From: Dyadobacter chenhuakuii
Lineage (GTDB): Bacteria > Bacteroidota > Bacteroidia > Cytophagales > Spirosomataceae
Direction of reading: 5' to 3'
Length of the DNA stretch: 64,000 bases
NCBI RefSeq assembly: GCF_023821985.2
Contig: NZ_CP098805.1
Location: 4,340,001-4,404,000, forward strand
Of this stretch, positions 55,711 to 61,401 are shown in pieces. The position numbers and the translations under genes are program-made. The notes under the pieces are model-generated. The model had not been told where the DNA came from. It searched no databases and was given only the letters and a program-made list of their open reading frames with translations. Each line of letters starts with the position of its first letter. Within the stretch, counting starts at the first letter, position 1.

Positions 55711-55725
55711 CAAAGGTCGCTGGTT
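55711..55725. repeat. 15-nt copy of the tRNA T-arm sequence near the excisionase start
   Basis: CAAAGGTCGCTGGTT is identical to 47636-47650 of the initiator tRNA (variable loop plus the 5' side of the T arm, next to attL). It lies 31-45 bp upstream of the excisionase start codon. Confidence 0.5.
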
Positions 55726-55876
55726 TCAAAAAAAAGGTACGGACTCCGACGGACAACTAAATATCCTTGCCTTAAATAGTCCGATTTTTAATATAATTCA
55801 CTGATGGTCAACAGCATATCAATACTTCATCTCCATTCCTTAATAAATTTCGTCAATTGCAGTCCGTTTCCTTACT

Positions 55877-56626
55877 TCAAACATTTGATTTATAGCCTTT
55901 TAAAATCTTAACATATTGCGCTAGGTATTCATCATGTTTTGTGGACTCTTTGAGTTTTGTATATGGAATATTCAACTTTTTTTGAAGTAACTCGCTTATC
56001 TCGATTAGTGACCTTTCGCTTTTTAAAAGCTCATCATTCAAGGCGACGCAAAAAGCATGGAGTCTATATTTTGGCAAGCTTGACCTATCGATGTATATTC
56101 CGTTCTTATCCGCTATTCGACAGTCTAGAAGGCACTTATTAGCTATTTCAGTATATTGGTCGTTAAATAAATCCTCGAATTTCTGAGGCTTTATCCTTTT
56201 AACTTTCCTAACAGCGGATTTATCCGGTGATGGATCAATGGAGTGACCATTTCTAGAAGATTTCAATTTGTTATCTTCACTACCATGTTGTGGTGGAGTT
56301 CCGTCTAAAATCTCACAAACCGGGCCGAGCAATTTCGTGTTGTCATTTTGACCAAAAGCCCCTTGCATCAAAAGCAGTATGTTTTTAGCCTCCGCCGGAG
56401 AAAGACCGTATTTATCTAAAACAGCAGGCAGGTAATGAAAAACGGGGTTCTCTTTGTAGCCGACGTTAGGCCCGTCATGCTCTCTATTATATTCCGTATA
56501 AGGCCCGTCAACACCTAGCATTTGAAAGAGGTGGGGCGGCCCCTTAACAGTTGAGCCAATTTTTACAACTTGATCTTTAAGCCCTAATAACTCTAATGCT
56601 ATTTGTAGTCGTTCGTCACTTGTCAT
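55877..56626 (-). CDS. Orphan element protein between integrase and excisionase
   Basis: A 249-residue protein with no recognised domain. Residues 1-115 are a compact region with MLGVDGPYTEYN and GLSPAEAKNILLLMQGAFGQ; a polar linker (115-145) leads to a helical C-terminus. It lies 52 bp after the integrase stop on the same strand, so it is probably co-transcribed with it. Genes at this place in Bacteroidota elements are often unique accessory factors. Confidence 0.6.
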   Translation of the reverse strand: MTSDERLQIALELLGLKDQVVKIGSTVKGPPHLFQMLGVDGPYTEYNREHDGPNVGYKENPVFHYLPAVLDKYGLSPAEAKNILLLMQGAFGQNDNTKLLGPVCEILDGTPPQHGSEDNKLKSSRNGHSIDPSPDKSAVRKVKRIKPQKFEDLFNDQYTEIANKCLLDCRIADKNGIYIDRSSLPKYRLHAFCVALNDELLKSERSLIEISELLQKKLNIPYTKLKESTKHDEYLAQYVKILKGYKSNV

Positions 56627-56678
56627 TTGGTTTATTACAATCTGTTACTAGTTAATTATCTATCATTCAATTAATTGG

Positions 56679-57998
56679 CTACATAGCTTCCCTAAACACC
56701 CCTCTATCAAATTGTTTTTTCATCAAAATTGCATGCTCTTCTTGCGTCACTTTTATGTATTTGTTGAAAGATTTTTCAGTTGCATGCCCAGTTACCGCCA
56801 TAATTGTTTTTGCCGGTATTCCTCTCAAATACATGTTAGTAGCAAATGACCGTCGGGCAGTATGCGTTTTAACAAGTTCCCATTTCGGAACAGTTTTGGT
56901 AATTCTCTTGCCTCCTTTTGTAATGGAAATACTTTCTAGTGTTTCCCATTTTGCAAGCTTGCAGACCTCCTTTATATAATCATTCATTTTTTGGTTGGAG
57001 ATGGCACAGGGTAAATTACCGTCATATTTCTTAAACATTTCTTCGACGATCGGGAAGCAAGGAATAACAACCTTTCCTAACGTCTTGTTTTGTTCTATTC
57101 GAATGAAGCCATTCTTTATTTGGCTTGATTTCAAAGTAGTTAAGTCTGAAAATCGCAAGCCGGTATAACATCCTACCAAAAACAAGTCCCGCACTTGCTC
57201 TAACCTTTTATTGTTAGACAAGTCGATTTTTGCTATGTCTTGCAACTCCTTTTCAGAGAGGTAAATAGAATCTGACTCCTCATTAGTTACCTTAAATTTA
57301 AGGCTCTGGTGCGCTTTATTGTCACTTTTACCATAGGTTAACGCATCATTCAACCAGACTTTTAAGGTCTGAATGTATTTCCCTATGTTATTTACTGAAA
57401 ACTCCTTTTGCTCCAAATACTGCTTGAAGTCGGTATAAAAGACAATATCAATCGTGCTAAAATCAACAACCCGGTCATAGCCGCTCGCGAATTCTTTCAG
57501 TACTGAAAAAACCGTGTTATACTTTTGTATCGTCCTATGGGTAATCTTAGTACCCTTTGAGTTCGTTCGTTCAGGCGATTTGTCAATAAACTCCTGAATA
57601 AACCTATAAAGCTTTGGAACGGTATCTGTCTCGACCTCTTTCGGGTTTTTCCAATCGTCTATTGCTTGCTTGACAGCCTCCTTCGTGACTGCCACCCGCT
57701 CAGACTTCATCTCATTTAAGAGCCTAGAAACCTCATGCTCCATATCAGACAGGTATTTGTTCACCTGATCTTTATTAGACGCAGACAACACGTTTTTCAC
57801 TCGCTGCCGTCCCTGACTTACAAGTTTGCCTGCCTTGTCGTACTTAGCACCGTCCCAATGCTCGGGAAGAACCTTAAAACCAGTTGACACTTTTATTCTG
57901 TCGTTGTTGAATCTTATAATGCCATAGATAGGGGTTTCTGCTTTTGCCTTTGGATCATGCAGGATGTAAGTAATTTGAGAGGTAGTTTTCCTTGCCAT
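56679..57998 (-). CDS. Tyrosine recombinase/integrase of the element
   Basis: A 439-residue integrase. An N-terminal arm-binding domain (about 5-95), a SAM-like core-binding domain (about 125-225) and the catalytic domain (about 240-425) are seen. The catalytic set is Arg282 (GLRFSDL), Lys305 (NKTLGK), His379-x-x-Arg382 (HTARRSF), His405 (TGH) and Tyr414 (NKYIKV). It is complete. It lies about 210 bp inside attR. Its predicted promoter (58021-58051) overlaps the TTGGACGGA repeats, suggesting autoregulation. Confidence 0.95.
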   Translation of the reverse strand: MARKTTSQITYILHDPKAKAETPIYGIIRFNNDRIKVSTGFKVLPEHWDGAKYDKAGKLVSQGRQRVKNVLSASNKDQVNKYLSDMEHEVSRLLNEMKSERVAVTKEAVKQAIDDWKNPKEVETDTVPKLYRFIQEFIDKSPERTNSKGTKITHRTIQKYNTVFSVLKEFASGYDRVVDFSTIDIVFYTDFKQYLEQKEFSVNNIGKYIQTLKVWLNDALTYGKSDNKAHQSLKFKVTNEESDSIYLSEKELQDIAKIDLSNNKRLEQVRDLFLVGCYTGLRFSDLTTLKSSQIKNGFIRIEQNKTLGKVVIPCFPIVEEMFKKYDGNLPCAISNQKMNDYIKEVCKLAKWETLESISITKGGKRITKTVPKWELVKTHTARRSFATNMYLRGIPAKTIMAVTGHATEKSFNKYIKVTQEEHAILMKKQFDRGVFREAM

Positions 57999-58020
57999 AG
58001 ATTAAGAATTTGAACACGGT

Positions 58021-58051
58021 CAAAAGTACTTATTCTATTTAATCCGTCCAA
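58021..58051 (-). promoter_or_regulatory. Predicted integrase promoter
   Basis: On the minus strand, TTG (58049-58051), 20-bp spacer, TACTTTTG (58021-58028), ending 22 bp before the integrase start codon. The -33 TTG is the end of one arm of the TTGGACGGA inverted repeat. Confidence 0.6.
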
Positions 58052-58076
58052 CGGATTGGACGGAATATTGGACGGA
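58043..58076. repeat. TTGGACGGA inverted and direct repeats, right end of the element
   Basis: TCCGTCCAA (58043-58051) and TTGGACGGA (58056-58064) form a perfect 9-bp inverted repeat with a 4-bp spacer. A third copy (58068-58076) follows in direct orientation, 12 bp from the second. This mirrors the pair at 47727-47747. Confidence 0.75.
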
Positions 58077-58210
58077 ATTATTTAATTTACTTTAATTCAC
58101 TCAAATCTAATTTAACTTCTTCACCTATCAAAAGAGCCGTTTTCACATCAAATGAGGGCATTTTTGATAGTTTTAAGATCGTTAACCAAAAAGCGAGATT
58201 TGAACATGTT

Positions 58211-58229
58211 GAGTCCAGCTCCCGCTACA
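58211..58229 (+). repeat. Right attachment site (attR)
   Basis: GAGTCCAGCTCCCGCTACA, an exact copy of the tRNA 3' end at 47652-47670. The preceding base pattern (TGTT) also resembles the tRNA T arm. This is the displaced original tRNA end. Confidence 0.9.
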
Positions 58230-58231
58230 AG

Positions 58232-58265
58232 AAAAAGGTCGCAAACGAAAGTTCGCGGCCTTTTT
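58232..58265 (+). terminator. Original host terminator of the initiator tRNA, now displaced
   Basis: AAAAAGGTCGCAAAC-GAAA-GTTCGCGGCC-TTTTT: a 10-bp stem with one mismatch and one G-T pair, followed by a T tract. It begins 3 bp after attR, exactly where a tRNA terminator would lie in the uninterrupted chromosome. Confidence 0.75.
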
Positions 58266-58431
58266 GCGTTTTTGGGCTTATTTGGATTTCCCTACCAAGC
58301 TATCTTTCTGTTATGCTACCTTGCCCTAGTCGATGCTAACCCGCTTAATAAATGAGGCTAACCGCATATTTTTTCCCTAAACCAAGCTCCGCAATGGTTT
58401 CATAGATTTGATTTTTACCAAATCAGCAGAT

Positions 58432-59325
58432 ATGACCACGGCACCATCTCAAAAAAGAAAACTTAACGTAAAGGGAATTTCTATCACATTAGACATTGCC
58501 GATAATGGCGACGACTTTATCTCACTTTCCGATGTGGCCAAAGGTTTTGATGGCGGAACTGCTTTGATAGAACAATGGATAAGAAATAAGAATACTATTG
58601 AATTCCTGGGAATATGGGAAACTATTAATAATCCTGATTTTAATTCCCCCGAATTCGAGGGAATTAAAAGTGAAGCCGGGACTAATCGTTTCATGATGTC
58701 TGCCAAACAATGGATTAACAAAACACATGCAATTGGAATCTCTGCGAATGCCGGACGATATGGCGGCACTTTTGCTCACAAGGATATCGTATTGGAATTT
58801 TGTGCGTGGCTAAGTCCTGAGTTTAAATTTCTTTTGATCCGAGAATTTCAACGATTAAAAGAACAGGAGGCAGCAACTAACAACCACGAGTGGAACCTTA
58901 AAAGAATGCTAAGCAAAGTCAATTACAGAATTCACACCGACTCCATCAAACACAACTTGATTCCTTTTCTGAACACATCAAAAGAGAACGAGAAATTTGT
59001 GTATATAAATGAAGCGGAACTCTTAAATGTTGCGTTGTTCGGCATCACGTCGAAAGAATGGAAGCAAAAGAATGTTCAGCTGGCTTCAAACGGCCTTAAT
59101 ATAAGAGATATTGCAGATTTGCATCAATTGACTGTACTATCAAACCTTGAAAGTTACAATGCTATATTAAACAGCAATAATATACCAGAGGAAACCAGAT
59201 TTGAAGAGCTGCGAAAGACTGCATTAACACAGCTGGCGACATTGAGGTCAATGGCTCATCCTGAACATTACCTATTGCAAAGCAATCAGCAGGCTGGTAA
59301 CCCAGACCAACCTCCCAAAATTTAA
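58432..59325 (+). CDS. KilA-N domain protein
   Basis: A 297-residue protein starting at ATG 58432; an upstream TTG at 58408 would overlap the likely -7 box. Residues about 10-140 form a KilA-N domain (FISLSDVAKGFDGGTALIEQ, GTNRFMMSAKQWI, GRYGGTFAHKDIVLEFCAWL, SPEFKFLLIREFQRL), a DNA-binding domain of phage and mobile-element origin. The C-terminal half is helical with no recognised domain. It lies just outside attR, so it belongs to the chromosome or to an older insertion. Confidence 0.85.
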   Translation: MTTAPSQKRKLNVKGISITLDIADNGDDFISLSDVAKGFDGGTALIEQWIRNKNTIEFLGIWETINNPDFNSPEFEGIKSEAGTNRFMMSAKQWINKTHAIGISANAGRYGGTFAHKDIVLEFCAWLSPEFKFLLIREFQRLKEQEAATNNHEWNLKRMLSKVNYRIHTDSIKHNLIPFLNTSKENEKFVYINEAELLNVALFGITSKEWKQKNVQLASNGLNIRDIADLHQLTVLSNLESYNAILNSNNIPEETRFEELRKTALTQLATLRSMAHPEHYLLQSNQQAGNPDQPPKI

Positions 59326-59449
59326 ATCAAAACATTACCAGGCAAATAAGCAGAAAACGCTTGTCCGTGTCTTTTATCATTACGCCATGATAAAGTCGGA
59401 TTTCCTGAGGGTTGATCCGTTTTCGTACACGTTTCAATAGGTGTTTTCA

Positions 59450-60058
59450 ATGAGGTTCGTTGCCAGCAATATTCAAAAAGAGCAGAAAGAGATTGCTTTG
59501 TGGCATGAGATGCTGGCTGGGAATGTTGCGGCTTTTGAAATGCTGATCGATGTTACCTATGATCTTTTGTTTCAATATGGAAATAAATTCTGCCGGGATA
59601 GGGAGCTGATTAAGGATTGCATTCAGGATGTGTTTCTGGAAATTTGGGAGAAAAAAAGCAGTCTTAATCCTGACATTCCACCCAAAGCCTATCTGCTGGC
59701 CTCATTAAGGCGGCGGCTGCACCGGATGGTTCAGAAAAACCGGATGCTGTTTCTTGATCATTTGCTGCCAGACGAAGGTTTCGACATTGGTTTTCATGCA
59801 GAACATTCATTTATAGAGTCCGAGCAAGACCAGCAGCTTGCTTCCCAAATCACGCATATGCTTAACGGATTGCCCAAAAGGCAAAAAGAGGCGGTTTACC
59901 TGAAATTTTTTGAAGATATGGACCGGGATGAGATCGCGGCCATTATGGAAATTCACCCGCAGTCGGTATCTAACCTGCTGCAAACTGCCTTTAAATTCCT
60001 CAAAACACAATGGCGGTCCGTTGTATCGCTATTTCTTCTGCTTCGGTTTATCGATTAA
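59450..60058 (+). CDS. ECF-type RNA polymerase sigma factor
   Basis: A 202-residue sigma-70-family protein (ATG 59450; an in-frame GTG is 9 bp upstream). Region 2 is QYGNKFCRDRELIKDCIQDV, then FLEIWEKK. Region 4 is LPKRQKEAVYLKFFEDMDRD, then EIAAIMEIHPQSVSNLL. The short form with a FecR gene 107 bp downstream and then a SusC gene defines a Bacteroidota sigma/anti-sigma glycan-uptake switch. Confidence 0.92.
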   Translation: MRFVASNIQKEQKEIALWHEMLAGNVAAFEMLIDVTYDLLFQYGNKFCRDRELIKDCIQDVFLEIWEKKSSLNPDIPPKAYLLASLRRRLHRMVQKNRMLFLDHLLPDEGFDIGFHAEHSFIESEQDQQLASQITHMLNGLPKRQKEAVYLKFFEDMDRDEIAAIMEIHPQSVSNLLQTAFKFLKTQWRSVVSLFLLLRFID

Positions 60059-60165
60059 TCAAACCCAAGCTTTCGCCTTCCCAATAAATTTTTAAAAAAA
60101 GATAAAAAAATACAGTATCAGATCCTGTGTGTTGTCTAATGCTATTTAAATGACAACATTTTGAC

Positions 60166-61272
60166 ATGGATCAATACCATAATTTTACTTTGGAGGACTT
60201 TCTTTGGGACCCGGCTTTTCGGAACTGGGTGCTGAAACCGACCAGAGAAGATGAGGAAAACTGGCAAAACTGGTTGGCAGCCCATCCCAACAAAATGGAA
60301 ATGGTCCGCAGCGCTCGCGATCTGGTGCTTGCAATTGCACCAACTTCGGCTCTTCTGTCAAATTTTGAAAAGGAAAATGCAGTTCGCCAGATCATTGGAA
60401 ATATCAAAAGTGAAGACGAATTTGTTGAGACTTCACGGAAAATACGCCTATTCCAGCCCTTAATGAGCATAGCCGCCGTGCTGATTGTCGTAGCCGGTAT
60501 GAGTTACACTTTCTGGACTTACAGCCACAAGCAACAAATCAATTACGACGAGCTAGTTTCCTCCGCCGCCGCGCCGCTCATTGAAAAGACAAATCAGACC
60601 CAAAAGCCTTTGTCGATCTCACTTGCAGACGGTAGCAGCCTGCAACTTGATCCGGGCAGCAAAGTGAGCTATCCCGCAGATTTTAAAACCGGAAAAAGAG
60701 AAGTTTACCTCTCCGGAAAAGCGTTTTTTGACATTGCTAAAGATCCATCCCGGCCATTTTTTGTATATGCTAATGAGGTGATTACCAAAGTTTTGGGCAC
60801 TAGCTTTACTGTGCGGTCCTATGCTAACGAAAAGGAAGTTTCGGTAGCAGTGAAAACCGGGCGCGTTGCCGTTTTCACGCGGAAAGATCCGGAAATCAAT
60901 GAAAAAAAGGATTCCAGGGAACTGACGGGCGTGGTGATCGAGCCTAATCAGCAAATTGTGGTGGTACGTGAGTCAGTAAAAATCACCAAAAGCCTCATTC
61001 CCAGCCCGGAATTGGTGGATAGCAATGTTAGCCCCCACAATTTTGAATTTGATGAAACACCCGTTTCCAATGTCTTCGCGGAATTGCAGAAGGCTTATGG
61101 CATTGAAATCATTTTTGACAAAAACGTCATGAACGGCTGCCCTATCACGGCGCGGCTTACGGAAATGACATTATACGAAAAATTAGACCTTGTATGCAAG
61201 GCAGTTGGCGCGCGTTACGAGCTCATCGACGGCCGCATTATCATTGAAGGAGAAGGTTGTAAGGATCATTAA
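60166..61272 (+). CDS. FecR-type anti-sigma factor
   Basis: A 368-residue inner-membrane regulator. Residues 1-95 are cytoplasmic and bind the sigma factor. A single membrane helix lies at about 98-119. A periplasmic FecR domain follows (LADGSSLQLDPGSKVSYPAD, VYLSGKAFFDIAKD). The C-terminal DUF4974/STN-like domain (about 290-365, FEFDETPVSNVFAELQKAYG) would receive the signal from the downstream transporter. Confidence 0.94.
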   Translation: MDQYHNFTLEDFLWDPAFRNWVLKPTREDEENWQNWLAAHPNKMEMVRSARDLVLAIAPTSALLSNFEKENAVRQIIGNIKSEDEFVETSRKIRLFQPLMSIAAVLIVVAGMSYTFWTYSHKQQINYDELVSSAAAPLIEKTNQTQKPLSISLADGSSLQLDPGSKVSYPADFKTGKREVYLSGKAFFDIAKDPSRPFFVYANEVITKVLGTSFTVRSYANEKEVSVAVKTGRVAVFTRKDPEINEKKDSRELTGVVIEPNQQIVVVRESVKITKSLIPSPELVDSNVSPHNFEFDETPVSNVFAELQKAYGIEIIFDKNVMNGCPITARLTEMTLYEKLDLVCKAVGARYELIDGRIIIEGEGCKDH

Positions 61273-61278
61273 AAAATG

Positions 61279-61304
61279 GCCGGTAATGGTGGAACATTAC
61301 CGGC
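61279..61304. terminator. Hairpin between fecR and susC
   Basis: Perfect 10-bp stem GCCGGTAATG/CATTACCGGC with a 6-nt loop, 6 bp after the FecR stop. No T tract follows, so it may be a weak or partial terminator, or an mRNA-stabilising hairpin. Confidence 0.45.
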
Positions 61305-61401
61305 TGTGTAAGTAACCCCCGAAGTTTTGCCGACTGTCATCCTTGGAAAGATGCGGGGGAAAGTTTTTGCCAATAATCAATTAACAAAACTGTTCAAAAC
61401 T

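Larger units (their letters stand above)
57999..58431. other. Right end of the element and junction with the chromosome
   Basis: Contains the integrase promoter and repeats (58021-58076), attR (58211-58229), the displaced tRNA terminator (58232-58265) and a -7-like box TAGATTTG (58403-58410) for the next gene. A 67-codon open frame across attR is not believed. Confidence 0.5.

Noticed and set aside
58152..58355. A 67-codon plus-strand open frame across attR
   Set aside because: It reads through the tRNA remnant and the terminator hairpin, has no sensible composition and no promoter; the sequence is explained by the element junction.
59373..59394. Small hairpin upstream of the ECF sigma gene
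   Set aside because: An 8-bp AT-only stem without T tract; such structures arise often by chance in AT-rich gaps.
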